From: Pantoea sp.
GTDB lineage: Bacteria > Pseudomonadota > Gammaproteobacteria > Enterobacterales > Enterobacteriaceae
Assembly: GCF_028283705.1 (NCBI RefSeq)
Contig: NZ_JAPWKD010000014.1
Coordinates: 124,001-188,000 of the forward strand
Reading direction: 5' to 3'
DNA length: 64,000 bases
Shown piece by piece: positions 45,738-54,601 of this stretch. A program made the translations under genes and the position numbers. How positions within the stretch are numbered: the stretch's first letter is position 1; the number at the start of each line of letters is the position of its first letter. A model generated the notes under the pieces. The model had not been told where the DNA came from. It saw nothing but the letters and a program-made list of their open reading frames with translations, and did not search any database.

Positions 45738-46482
45738 ATGTCTGAACATCCCGTCATTCTTATCACCGGCGCACTGACTGGTATCGGCCGTGCCACCGCT
45801 GTGGCATTTGCCGACACAGGCGCCCGTCTGGTCGTCTCGGGCCGTCGTGTTGCTGAAGGCCATGCCTTCTGAGCTGAGAAAACTGGGGGCCGACGCTGTC
45901 TTCGTCCAGGCCGACGTACGCAAGGAGCAAGAGGTGGCGGCCCTGGTCGACCACGCCGTGTCTCGTTTCGGTCGCCTGGATGTGGCCGTCAACAACGCTG
46001 GCACAGAAGGCGAACCGGGTCTGATCGTCGACCAAACTGCCGACACCTACGCCGCTACGTTCCAAACCAATGTGCTCGGCACGCTGCTAAGCATGAAACA
46101 CGAACTGCGCGTGATGACCACCCAGAAGCAGGGCTGCATCATCAATATCTCATCCACTTACGGGCATGAAGGCGCGGCGTACGCCTCAGTCTACGCCGCC
46201 AGCAAGCATGCGGTGGAAGGCTTGACCAAGTCTGCTGCGTTGGAGGTGGCCGCCAGCGGCGTGCGTGTCAACGCCGTGGCACCGGGGCCAACCAACACCG
46301 CCATGTTGGACCGCTTCACCGGTACGCCGGATAACAAGGCAAAGCTTGCCGGCAGCGTGCCATTGGGCCGTATCGGCAAACCGGCCGACATCGCCGCCGC
46401 CGTGATGTTCCTGGCCAGCCAGGCCAATGACTTCATTACCGGTCACATCCTGACTGTCGACGGTGGTAAGACCGCCGGCTGA
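45738..46482 (+). pseudogene. SDR-family oxidoreductase gene with a frameshift
   Basis: The N-terminal part starts MSEHPVILITGALTGIGRAT behind AGGAGAGC and ends VSGRRVAEGHAF at 45872. The rest of a normal SDR continues in another frame: SELRKLGADAVFVQADVRKE, NNAGTEG, INISSTYGHEG, YAASKHAVEGL and ITGHILTVDGGKTAG. The frame change is near 45866-45875. With one base restored it would be a complete 248-residue SDR. A sequencing error cannot be ruled out. Confidence 0.75.
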
Positions 46483-46506
46483 GCTCAACATCCTGGAGAC
46501 GATATC

Positions 46507-47253
46507 ATGAGTAAACTTGAAGGGAAGACGGCGCTGGTAACCGGAGCTTCACGCGGTATCGGCCGCGCCACCGCCCTGGGGCTGGCGGCGGTTGGTGCCC
46601 AGGTACTGGTCCATTACAGCCAAGGCGAACGGGAAGCAACTGCGCTGGTAAATGAGATCTGCCAGGCTGGCGGCAAAGCTCAGAAGATCGCGACAGACCT
46701 GCGCGATCCACACGGGCCACACGCACTGGCCGAACAGGTGCGCGGCATCGTCGGCTGCCGCCTCGACATCCTGGTCGCCAACGCCGGCATCGCCCGTGCG
46801 GTTAGTATCGAAGACACTACGCTGGAAGATTTCGACGATCTGTTCGCGGTGAATGTGCGGGCACCATTCTTCCTGATCCAGCAACTGCTGCCGATGATGT
46901 ACAAGGGCAGCAATGTCGTGTTGTTGTCCTCGCTGGCGTCACAAGCGGTGGTCGGTACGCTGCCAGCTTACGCAGCCACCAAGGGTGCGGTTGACACGCT
47001 GGTACGTCACCTGGCTGTTGCTCTGGGCGGACGCGGGATTCGCATCAACGCCGTCGCGCCGGGCGTAGTACCAACCGAGATGTCTGGTTTCGCCGGTACT
47101 GACGACGGCCGCGCCTACACGCTGGGTATGCAAGCCTTGCAGCGTATGGCCGAACCAAAAGACATCGCCGACGCCATCGTGTTCCTGGCATCCGACCAGG
47201 CACGCTGGGTCACTGGTGATACCTTACATGTCGATGGCGGCTCCAAACTTTAA
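46507..47253 (+). CDS. SDR-family oxidoreductase
   Basis: A 248-residue SDR: TGASRGIGRATALGLAAVGA, VANAGIARAVSIED, VVLLSSLASQAVVGTLPAYA with YAATKGAV active-site Tyr/Lys and GDTLHVDGGSKL at the end. Start behind CTGGAGACGATATC. Second gene after the frameshifted SDR; both are likely from the same acquired operon. A third start (ATG at 47275) after it is cut off at nine codons by IS DNA. Confidence 0.92.
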   Translation: MSKLEGKTALVTGASRGIGRATALGLAAVGAQVLVHYSQGEREATALVNEICQAGGKAQKIATDLRDPHGPHALAEQVRGIVGCRLDILVANAGIARAVSIEDTTLEDFDDLFAVNVRAPFFLIQQLLPMMYKGSNVVLLSSLASQAVVGTLPAYAATKGAVDTLVRHLAVALGGRGIRINAVAPGVVPTEMSGFAGTDDGRAYTLGMQALQRMAEPKDIADAIVFLASDQARWVTGDTLHVDGGSKL

Positions 47254-47302
47254 CCTCGTTAGAAGAGAAAAATCATGTCTATCGAAAATCTGAAATCGTA
47301 CT

Positions 47303-47731
47303 GATCTTGCTACCGAGCAGGCTGTTGTGGAATTCGCCATCGCTTTTCCGGCCCATGGCCAGCACCGGACAAGCAATGAGCTGCGTAAACAGGGCGTTTT
47401 TATCTCCGGTAGCGGCGTTCGGTCGGTCTGGCTTCGCCACAACCTGGAAAACTTCAAAAAACGGCTGAAAGCGCTGCAGGAAAAGGTGGCACGTGAGGGC
47501 ATTGAACTGACGGATGCGCAGATAGTGGCACTGGAGCGGAAAGCCAGTAATGATGAAGCCTGTGGGGAAATCGACACCGCTCATCCGGGTTATCTGGGGT
47601 CACAGGACACATTTTATGTCGGCAATCTGAAAGGTGTCGGACGTATTTATCAGCAGACCTTCGTTGATACTTACTCAAAGGTCGCTCACTGCAAACTGTA
47701 TGTCACCAAAACGCCGATTACCGCCGCGGAC
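47303..47731 (+). mobile_element. IS481-family transposase fragment
   Basis: From 47303 the frame reads DLATEQAVVEFAIAFPAHGQ, then HRTSNELRKQGVFISGSGVR, ETAHPGYLGSQ-like and DTFYVGNLKGVGRIYQQTF through KTPITAAD, the mid part of an IS481-family DDE transposase. Both ends are missing and the sequence after 47731 is unrelated. It cuts off a small frame that starts at 47275, so its arrival interrupted the third gene of the SDR operon. Confidence 0.75.
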
Positions 47732-47892
47732 CCGCAGATGACTCAGTTCACTGATGCGCAACAGCGTTGCATAAGCAGTATGCAGGAATGCCAGCTCACG
47801 GAGCTGCATCTGCAATGGCGAACCGGACCAGCGTGCATGTCGGCGCGACTGATATAAGTCCTAAAACGGCCAGCCAGTCGTGGTGTTGATAC

Positions 47893-47961
47893 CGTCGTGG
47901 TAACTGTCACGATAACGCGGCTGCAGAAAGCTTTTTCCAGCTACTGAAACGTGAGCGGGTA
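47893..47961 (+). mobile_element. IS3-family transposase fragment (DDE end)
   Basis: GNCHDNAAAESFFQLLKRER is the conserved D-N-A-x-A-E-S-F-F segment at the catalytic Glu of IS3-family orfB. Only about 23 codons remain. Between it and the IS481 piece (47732-47892) I see nothing recognisable. Confidence 0.65.
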
Positions 47962-48011
47962 ATGTATAACGCCACATGGCCCGTCATATCTTTATCCACA
48001 TTCCTATGCGG

Positions 48012-48926
48012 TCAGATCCCCAAGACTGTGCGAAGTTTCGTCAGCGCCGTCTGGTGTTTATCTGCTGACATTTTTTCGAGGTTTTGCTGTTTCCATCGCA
48101 CAGCGGGAAGCCTGTCGATACCCTCAAGCCCCAGCAAAGTCCAGTCCGGTTGCCGCATTTTAAAGCTCAGCAGGAACTGGCGCTCAGAGTCAGTTAACGA
48201 GGTGTTAAGCTTTTCTATCAGTACCTTACGGGATGTTTCCAGTGCGGCCAGCGGAACATCAACTTCCGCCATATGACGAAACTCCCCTTCATAAATGGCG
48301 CTGATGTCTTTCAACTGTGGCTGCAACAGTTCCGCAATCGGGCGTGGGTGGCTGATGATGTACACCAGCAGTGCCTTACGCAACTCTTCTGTGAGTCCTT
48401 CATTATCAAGAAGGAATTTTACATCAAAGAGATCCCTGGGATGCTGGCGATCCAGTGCTGCACAGATTTTACCAGCATAAAGGTCCGGAAACGCCACTAC
48501 AGGCATCTCAGCATAACCGAACTCCTCTTCCACCACTTCGCTGACCGGCATAATGGCGCTGTCATAAACTGTCCCACGTAACACAGGCGAAAGCTCAATT
48601 TTTATCATAACGCCATCACGATCGACCGTCAGACGTAGCGCATCCTTTTTATCTTCATAGGACCTGGCGACTTTACTGCCGGGCAGGACTTTCACGGTAT
48701 CCGTTGCAATCTCATCTAACGCCGTTTTGATCGCAAGCAATGACTCTGCTCGCGCCATAACCGGCAAAAAGACTAAATCAATATCAACCGATAAACGGGG
48801 CAGGTCTCGAACAAACAGGTTAATCGCCGTTCCGCCTTTTAAGGCAAAACAGTCGTGTCTGGCAATCACCGGTACCAGTTGCAAAAGAAACTGAACCTGC
48901 CGGTAGTAAATATTGGTTCTGTCCAT
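48012..48926 (-). CDS. AbiEii-type nucleotidyltransferase toxin
   Basis: A 304-residue protein with the nucleotidyltransferase core: FALKGGTAINLFVRDLPRLS and VDIDLVF (G-G-T and the D-x-D metal site). It is the toxin of the AbiE type IV toxin-antitoxin family, which arrests growth, and in some bacteria blocks phage, by modifying tRNA or other nucleic acid. It lies 6 bp after its antitoxin gene, in the normal order AbiEi then AbiEii. Confidence 0.88.
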   Translation of the reverse strand: MDRTNIYYRQVQFLLQLVPVIARHDCFALKGGTAINLFVRDLPRLSVDIDLVFLPVMARAESLLAIKTALDEIATDTVKVLPGSKVARSYEDKKDALRLTVDRDGVMIKIELSPVLRGTVYDSAIMPVSEVVEEEFGYAEMPVVAFPDLYAGKICAALDRQHPRDLFDVKFLLDNEGLTEELRKALLVYIISHPRPIAELLQPQLKDISAIYEGEFRHMAEVDVPLAALETSRKVLIEKLNTSLTDSERQFLLSFKMRQPDWTLLGLEGIDRLPAVRWKQQNLEKMSADKHQTALTKLRTVLGI

Positions 48927-48932
48927 GAATAA

Positions 48933-49766
48933 TCACATCTCCTTTGGTACGGTAATATTCCATGTTTTATCCAGACGACCATCCCGGGCAAGTTCGCGTT
49001 TACCGGACCCAAAATCATAGTCCTGTGGCGTCAGATGCTTCAGCCATGCATGCTGGTACCGCTGGGCTAACCACATAAACAGCCTCTTTGATTTGATGCT
49101 GGTACTCGCGCGCATAACAACATCGAGTTTGCGCGGTGAGAGCGTTGAAAGTCCCTGCATAAGTTGATCAACGTGCTCAAAGCTAACTGCTTTTGGCACA
49201 TCAGCCAGTACCTCGATAATGGCTTTTTCCGGTGATGAATAGCGCACGGGGGGCAGGGATTCACGCCAGTGATCCTCGCGGAAAAGTTTTTTATCTGTCA
49301 TGAGGGTCTCTGGCCACAGCTGACGAGTCCCATGCCACTGGAAACGCCCGATTTCGCAGTCGAGTTTATCCAGCCACGCGGGCAAATGGGCGGCTGAATA
49401 AAGATGAACTGACGTCAGCGTTCCCCGCTCCTGATAATGGGCCAGGCCCTCAATATTGAGGGCCGTCAGCCCACCGACAAGGACGGGGAACTCCGCCATG
49501 CGCTGTAGCGAGGCGACTATACCTTTCCAGTTGAGTTTAGCCTCCTCTCTGGCATACAAGCCGGGATGAAGAACCCTCAGCATACGTCCTTTCACCGCAT
49601 TATCGATAAAATGCAGACTCAGCCCCTGCTGCTGCAACCATGATTTTGTGGCTATCAGATCAGCAGGCAGCAACGCTTTCAGTTTTTGCCTGCTTTCATT
49701 ATTCAGCATCAAATGCACCGGTTTATCAGATAATGGATTTACGGCAATTATTGCCGTGAATTTCAT
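48933..49766 (-). CDS. AbiEi-type antitoxin / transcriptional regulator
   Basis: About 277 residues. The N-terminal winged HTH (SRQKLKALLPADLIATKSWL with KGRMLRVLHPGLYAREEAKL) binds the operator and the C-terminal domain counteracts the toxin. The start could be 49766 (MKFTAI) or 49709 (MLNNESRQK), because related antitoxins begin near MNN-SRQKL and an operator-like palindrome overlaps the first codons. Operon with the toxin gene. Confidence 0.85.
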   Translation of the reverse strand: MKFTAIIAVNPLSDKPVHLMLNNESRQKLKALLPADLIATKSWLQQQGLSLHFIDNAVKGRMLRVLHPGLYAREEAKLNWKGIVASLQRMAEFPVLVGGLTALNIEGLAHYQERGTLTSVHLYSAAHLPAWLDKLDCEIGRFQWHGTRQLWPETLMTDKKLFREDHWRESLPPVRYSSPEKAIIEVLADVPKAVSFEHVDQLMQGLSTLSPRKLDVVMRASTSIKSKRLFMWLAQRYQHAWLKHLTPQDYDFGSGKRELARDGRLDKTWNITVPKEM

Positions 49767-49829
49767 AACAGTCAAACCAGGTATATTTCCTGGTTTGTTA
49801 TTGTTCTAAATCACGGCGATAATTGCCGT
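49741..49829. promoter_or_regulatory. Three inverted repeats at the AbiE promoter
   Basis: Two 17-bp palindromes ACGGCAATTATTGCCGT (49741-49757) and ACGGCGATAATTGCCGT (49813-49829) share identical arms apart from one base. Between them is AAACCAGG-N7-CCTGGTTT (49774-49796). AbiEi antitoxins repress by binding inverted repeats, so the first two are its probable sites; the third may be a separate hairpin. Confidence 0.65.
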
Positions 49830-50012
49830 GGATTTAATAAACGAAAAACCATCGGCCAACTGACATGATGCTGATTGTTGCGGAAAACGATATAAATATT
49901 GTAGTCAGATGAGGTTATCGTAATCGTATCATGAGCATGACGGTGTTATTTGCAATTCCATATAATCAGCTAAATGGGCAATCACGTAGCCGTCGCACAG
50001 CCGGCCGGCCTT

Positions 50013-50918
50013 TCAAATCTGGCCGACGGTCTTGCAGGAAGCGCAAAACGAGTTCACGTCAACGAGGGCGAACATGATTAGTGGTGAGGTGGGCGTGACA
50101 AAATAGAGTCCGCCTTGTGTCATCGTCCACTCTTCCAGCAGATGGACCAGACGGCCATCCCTCAGATATTCCGCGCCATAAATTCTGGCAGTTCGGCAAT
50201 CCCCAGGCCTGCCAGCAGGGGCGATAGCTGTGCGTCAGAGTTGGTGACCCGTAACCGTCTACTCGGAACGATATCTTCCTGATCACCGGAGTCATGCGTA
50301 AAGCGCCATACCTGCCTTCGGGCACGATAGGCATAGCTGAAGTACTGCCGGGCAGTGAGTTCGCGTGGATGTTGCGGCACACTCTATTCAGCGAGATACG
50401 CCGGTGAGGCCACCAGAAACTGCGTCACTGCACACAGCTTGCGCGCTACCAGCGAGGAGTCAGGTAATGCGGTAATACGTAACGCGGCGTCAAAGCCTTC
50501 GGCTATCAGATCAACCGACGCGTCTGACAGATGCAGGTCCACACTTAGTTCCGGGAACTGGCGGATAAGTTCTGGCATCAGGGGGGCGCCCCAGCGTAAG
50601 TCAAACGACATGGGTACCGCTAAGCGCACCTGATCGCGCGGCAGCACCGAGAGTTCGTGGGCTTCACTTTCTACTTCTTCAGCCTGGCGATACATCTCTG
50701 ATGCCTTTGCCGCCATGCTCTGACCGAACTCCGTTAACGCCAGCTGACGCGATGTCCGGTTAAACAGCCGGGCCGCCAAGCCGCTCCTCCAGGCGCGCCA
50801 CCGCGCGTGACACGGTGGGAACGGAGACGCCCATCACTCTGGCTGCAGCTGCAAAAGATCCTTCCTCTGCCACTTTCGCAAACATGGCGAGTCCTTCGGA
50901 ATCGGGGAATCTGTTCAT
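50013..50918 (-). pseudogene. LysR-family gene with several lesions
   Basis: Begins [20 protein letters not shown] at 50918 with a good LysR HTH ([20 protein letters not shown]), shifts frame near 50770 to [20 protein letters not shown], continues to SPAYLAE where a TAG lies at 50384, resumes in the same frame (VPQHPRELTARQYF) to EFMARNI, and after another shift ends AEYLRDGRLVHLLEEWTMTQ to the TGA at 50013. At least two frame shifts and one nonsense codon show a dead gene. It is divergent from the VOC gene and was probably its regulator. Confidence 0.75.
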
Positions 50919-51046
50919 TTCAAATCTGCAATGATGATTTTCAAATCATTCTATTTTGAAAGTTATCCTGCGTCGATATGCTTCTCTCATTGTGACAACA
51001 ACGGCTGTCGCCAAAAGGTTGACTCATTCATCACAGGAATATAGCC

Positions 51047-51601
51047 ATGAGAACTCAACGTATCGCTTTAACACTCTTCGCCTCATCACTGCTACTGGGC
51101 GCTGCCAGTGTTTCCACACCGGCTTTCAGCGCCGAACCGACGCCGCTAGTCACCGTCGCAGGCGTGGATCACGCCGGTATCAACGTGCCGGATCTGGCTA
51201 AGGCCATCGCGTTTTTCCAGACCACGTTCGGGGCCAGAGTGGAGTCCGACATAACGCCTGGCGCTATCCCGGATGCGTGGAAAACCGCGTTTAACTGGCA
51301 TCAGTCCAGTGACCTCAAGCGTTTTGTCATGATGCGCCTGCCTGATGGCACTGGCGTCGAACTGTTCCAGTACAGCGGCGCGCAAATCGGCCATGAACGT
51401 CCTCATCAGGATGATGACGCGGCGACGCATATCGCGCTGAAAACGCATGATGTGTCCGCCAGCTTTAAGGCCGTTCAAAAAGCCGGGCTGAAAACCCTGA
51501 ACGAGCCGGTGACCAACGCTGATGGCACACAGTGGTTCTACTTACTGACGCCCTGGGGCTCGCAGATTGAGCTGGTGGGCAAAGTGAAAACAGCGCACTA
51601 A
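51047..51601 (+). CDS. VOC-superfamily protein, predicted secreted
   Basis: A 184-residue protein with a signal peptide (ending near TPAFSAEP) and one VOC (glyoxalase/extradiol-type) domain: VAGVDHAGINVPDLAKAIAF, then MMRLPDGTGVELFQYSG and FYLLTPWGSQIELVGK. His and Glu metal ligands are in place. VOC proteins in the periplasm are less common. The next gene follows 11 bp later. Confidence 0.85.
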   Translation: MRTQRIALTLFASSLLLGAASVSTPAFSAEPTPLVTVAGVDHAGINVPDLAKAIAFFQTTFGARVESDITPGAIPDAWKTAFNWHQSSDLKRFVMMRLPDGTGVELFQYSGAQIGHERPHQDDDAATHIALKTHDVSASFKAVQKAGLKTLNEPVTNADGTQWFYLLTPWGSQIELVGKVKTAH

Positions 51602-51612
51602 AAGGCACAGAA

Positions 51613-52068
51613 GTGAAAAAGAGACTCACCCAAACCCTGCTGGTGGCTGCACTGCTAACCAGTACCCATAACGTATTTGCGGAGAATTTAACCATGAACG
51701 TAACCACTACCGAGGTGGCACCAGCAGGTCTGCAACAGCTCATCGACCGCCACTTTGCTATCTGGAACAACAGCGATGCTGTTGCACGGGAGAAAGCCTT
51801 TACTGCGGTGTACTCCACAGATTTTTTTGTAGCCGATTATGCCGGACTGAACCAGGGCGCAGACCGGGTGAATGCCGCCATCAGTAAAGTCCAGTCACAG
51901 CATCAGGGCTTTAGCTTCACACCTGCTCCTGTTGAGTGGAATCACGATATTGCCCGTGTGACCTGGGGCTATGGTCCAAAAGACAATCCGTATCTGGTTC
52001 GGGGGGAAGATGTCTTTACGGTCAACGCGGGCCGATTGTCGAGCGCCCGTGTTTTTCTCAATAAATAA
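51613..52068 (+). CDS. SnoaL/NTF2-like protein, predicted secreted
   Basis: A 151-residue protein with a GTG start and signal peptide MKKRLTQTLLVAALLTSTHN, then an NTF2-like fold LQQLIDRHFAIWNNSDAVAR, YSTDFFVADYAGLNQGADRV and VEWNHDIARVTWGYGPKDNP. The fold carries hydrolases and isomerases of many kinds; function unknown. An ATG at 51694 would lose the signal peptide. Operon with the VOC gene. Confidence 0.8.
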   Translation: MKKRLTQTLLVAALLTSTHNVFAENLTMNVTTTEVAPAGLQQLIDRHFAIWNNSDAVAREKAFTAVYSTDFFVADYAGLNQGADRVNAAISKVQSQHQGFSFTPAPVEWNHDIARVTWGYGPKDNPYLVRGEDVFTVNAGRLSSARVFLNK

Positions 52069-52244
52069 TGAAGTTAATCAGCCAGTTTTTGATTATCCAC
52101 CCGTGTGGAAACTGTTTTCCTGATCCGTGCATTTTTTCGTACTGATCAATGACGTTACAGTGCTAACCGAACTCAGCAGTATGGCTTTCACTGTAACCCG
52201 ATGACTTATAGAACCAATTTATACTTTGATTAAGGAGTCTTACC

Positions 52245-52994
52245 ATGAGTAAAAAACTGACAGGTAAAATCGCGTTAGTAACCGGCGGCAGCTCAGGTAT
52301 TGGCCTGGCCTCAGCACAGGAGCTGGCGGAGCAGGGCGCGAAAGTCTACATCACCGGCCGCCGTCAGGAAGAACTTGACGCTGCAGTGGCTTTAATCGGG
52401 CCATCTGCCACAGGGATCCGGGCAGATGCCTCAGTTCTGGGTGATCTCGATACGGTGTTTTCCACCATCGCCAGCGAAGCAGGGAAACTTGACGTGCTAT
52501 TTGCGAATGCGGGTGGGGGTGACATGATGCCGCTGGGTGCGATCACTGAAGAGCATTTTGACCGTATTTTTCGTACTAACGTGCGTGGCGTCCTATTCAC
52601 CGTACAGAAGGCGCTTCCCCTGCTGACCAATGGTGGCTCCGTCATTCTTACCGGTTCGACCGCTGCCGCGAAAGGCACCGCTAGCTTCAGCGTTTACAGC
52701 GCAAGCAAGGCCGCCGTGCGTAACTTTGCTCGCTCCTGGGCGCTTGACCTTAAAGAGCGTGGCATCCGCGTCAACGTGGTCAGCCCGGGCCCGATCCGTA
52801 CCCCCGGTCTGGGCGGTCTTGTACCCGAAGAACACCGGCAGGGTTTGTTTGACGCGCTGGCAGCAGGCGTGCCGCTGGGTCGCCTGGGTGAACCTGAAGA
52901 GATTGGGAAAACCGTGGCATTTCTGGCTTCAGATGATGCGAGCTTTATTAACGCTGCGGAAATATATGTAGACGGAGGCCTGGCTCAGATTTAA
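52245..52994 (+). CDS. SDR-family oxidoreductase
   Basis: A 249-residue [63 protein letters not shown] and the active-site [17 protein letters not shown]; the end [16 protein letters not shown] is family-like. AAGGAGTCTTACC precedes the ATG. It resembles the SDRs encoded beside LysR regulators in enterobacteria. Same direction as the VOC/NTF2-like and chloroperoxidase-like genes. Confidence 0.92.
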   Translation: MSKKLTGKIALVTGGSSGIGLASAQELAEQGAKVYITGRRQEELDAAVALIGPSATGIRADASVLGDLDTVFSTIASEAGKLDVLFANAGGGDMMPLGAITEEHFDRIFRTNVRGVLFTVQKALPLLTNGGSVILTGSTAAAKGTASFSVYSASKAAVRNFARSWALDLKERGIRVNVVSPGPIRTPGLGGLVPEEHRQGLFDALAAGVPLGRLGEPEEIGKTVAFLASDDASFINAAEIYVDGGLAQI

Positions 52995-53092
52995 TTCACT
53001 ATCAGACAGATCTTCTTAATTCTTTATAACAACCACGACATTAATTTTAGTTTTGTCGGCGGATAGCCTTGCGCCATGCACATCAGAACGAT

Positions 53093-53127
53093 GAATAAAT
53101 GTCAGTCATGACTAAAGGCATTTATTC
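53093..53127. promoter_or_regulatory. Nested palindromes before the chloroperoxidase-like gene
   Basis: Arms GAATAAATG (53093-53101) and CATTTATTC (53119-53127) enclose a second palindrome AGTCATGACT (53104-53113). It sits 56 bp before the ATG, in promoter position. Could be an operator of an unknown regulator or the terminator of the SDR gene, though no T tract follows. Confidence 0.4.
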
Positions 53128-53183
53128 ACTCAGGCATAGCGTTGGGCGGGAATAACCTGCACATTATTAACGGAGAAATAAAA

Positions 53184-54011
53184 ATGAGCTTTATTACCAC
53201 ACCTGACTCGACCCGGATTTTTTTTAAAGACTGGGGTGATAAGAATGCCCAACCGGTTATTTTTTCGCACGGATGGCCGCTGAGTTCTGATGCCTGGGAT
53301 GGGCAGATGCTGTTTCTCTTACAACAGGGTTATCGTGTCATTGCACACGACCGACGCGGGCATGGCCGCTCCGAACAGCCGGCCTTCGGTAATGACATGG
53401 ATACTTACGCCGACGACCTTGCCGCGCTGCTGAATGAGCTGGATATTAACAACGCGGTGCTGGTTGGTCATTCGACAGGGGGCGGTGAAGTCGCTCACTA
53501 TATCGGTCGCCATGGCGTAGCCCGGGTAGCAAAAGTGGTGTTGGTTGGCGCTGTGCCACCCATCATGGTGTCATCGGTAGAGTGGCCTGAAGGCACGGAT
53601 ATCACGGTGTTTGATGGCATTCGTAAAGGTGTCTTTGATAACCGTTCGGACTTTTATCTCAACCTCGCTATCCCTTTCTACGGTATGAACCGCGGGGGAG
53701 TCGAGATCAACGAAGGCCTGCGCCTGAGCTTCTGGAATCAGGGCATGGCTGGCTCGATTGTGGGGCAGTACGCCTGTATCAGAGAGTTCTCGGAAGTGGA
53801 TTACACCGAAGACCTGAGAAAAATCACCGTGCCGGCGCTGGTCATTCATGGTGATGACGATCAGATCGTCCCCATCGCACACTCTGGCCTTTTGTCTGCT
53901 GACATTATTCCCAGTGCAGAGCTGAAAATTTATCCCGGCGCTTCTCACGGTCTGGCGGCAACGCATCAGGATCAACTTAATCAGGATTTGCTGGAATTTA
54001 TTCAGTCGTAG
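53184..54011 (+). CDS. Alpha/beta hydrolase, non-heme chloroperoxidase-like
   Basis: A 275-residue cofactor-free perhydrolase/chloroperoxidase-type hydrolase: VIFSHGWPLSSDAWDGQMLF, HDRRGHGRSEQP, nucleophile Ser in LVGHSTGGGEVAHYIGRHG, Asp in VIHGDDDQIVPIA and His in YPGASHGLAATHQDQL. Start 53184 behind CGGAGAAATAAAA. Members hydrolyse esters and form peracids. The following hairpin probably ends the transcript. Confidence 0.9.
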   Translation: MSFITTPDSTRIFFKDWGDKNAQPVIFSHGWPLSSDAWDGQMLFLLQQGYRVIAHDRRGHGRSEQPAFGNDMDTYADDLAALLNELDINNAVLVGHSTGGGEVAHYIGRHGVARVAKVVLVGAVPPIMVSSVEWPEGTDITVFDGIRKGVFDNRSDFYLNLAIPFYGMNRGGVEINEGLRLSFWNQGMAGSIVGQYACIREFSEVDYTEDLRKITVPALVIHGDDDQIVPIAHSGLLSADIIPSAELKIYPGASHGLAATHQDQLNQDLLEFIQS

Positions 54012-54023
54012 TTCATCCGTGCC

Positions 54024-54051
54024 CGCCACCTCATTTAATCATGAGGTGGCG
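54024..54051. terminator. Hairpin after the chloroperoxidase-like gene
   Basis: Perfect arms CGCCACCTCAT / ATGAGGTGGCG with a TTAATC loop lie 12 bp after the stop codon; the T-rich tract comes about 8-20 bp later. Confidence 0.65.
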
Positions 54052-54125
54052 ACGTTAATTAATTTTGTTTTTTCCTCACGCCGTATTTTCCTTCTCTTTT
54101 TTTTGGAATAAAGGCAGGCACGCGT

Positions 54126-54536
54126 ATGAAACTATATCAATTTGTCCCTTTCGTCCTGGTGCTGTTTTATATGGCGGATGTAGAAGCACATGATCACCCT
54201 CCCAAGGCTACCCAGCCGGGCACTTCTGAATCCGCATTTATCATGGACAATCAGACGGCAATGGACCGGATGATGACAGCCATGGAGGTTAAGCCTTCCG
54301 GCAACATCGATGATGATTTCGTCGCGATGATGACCCCTCACCATCAGGGCGCGATAGATATGGCCATCGCCGAACTCCGCTACGGCTCTAACCCGCAGCT
54401 TCGCCGTATCGCGCAGGAAATTATTGTCACCCAGCAGCAGGAAATCACCGCCATGTATCAGGCGCTGAATAAACCACTGCCGCCCGCGCAGGCAGCACCG
54501 GACCAGATAGCCCCTGCAAATGGCGTATCGCCATGA
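54126..54536 (+). CDS. DUF305-family protein, predicted secreted
   Basis: A 136-residue protein: signal peptide MKLYQFVPFVLVLFYMADVE, then the DUF305 signature DDFVAMMTPHHQGAIDMAIA with its paired histidines and later QQQEITAMYQAL. DUF305 is a ferritin-like four-helix fold that often binds copper or is found near metal homeostasis genes. A beta-propeller protein follows 65 bp downstream in the same direction. Function unknown. Confidence 0.87.
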   Translation: MKLYQFVPFVLVLFYMADVEAHDHPPKATQPGTSESAFIMDNQTAMDRMMTAMEVKPSGNIDDDFVAMMTPHHQGAIDMAIAELRYGSNPQLRRIAQEIIVTQQQEITAMYQALNKPLPPAQAAPDQIAPANGVSP

Positions 54537-54601
54537 TGATCCGGTGATGCCTTTTCATCAGTTTTTTCTCTTTTACAGACCCCACTGAACAGGAAGATTC
54601 A

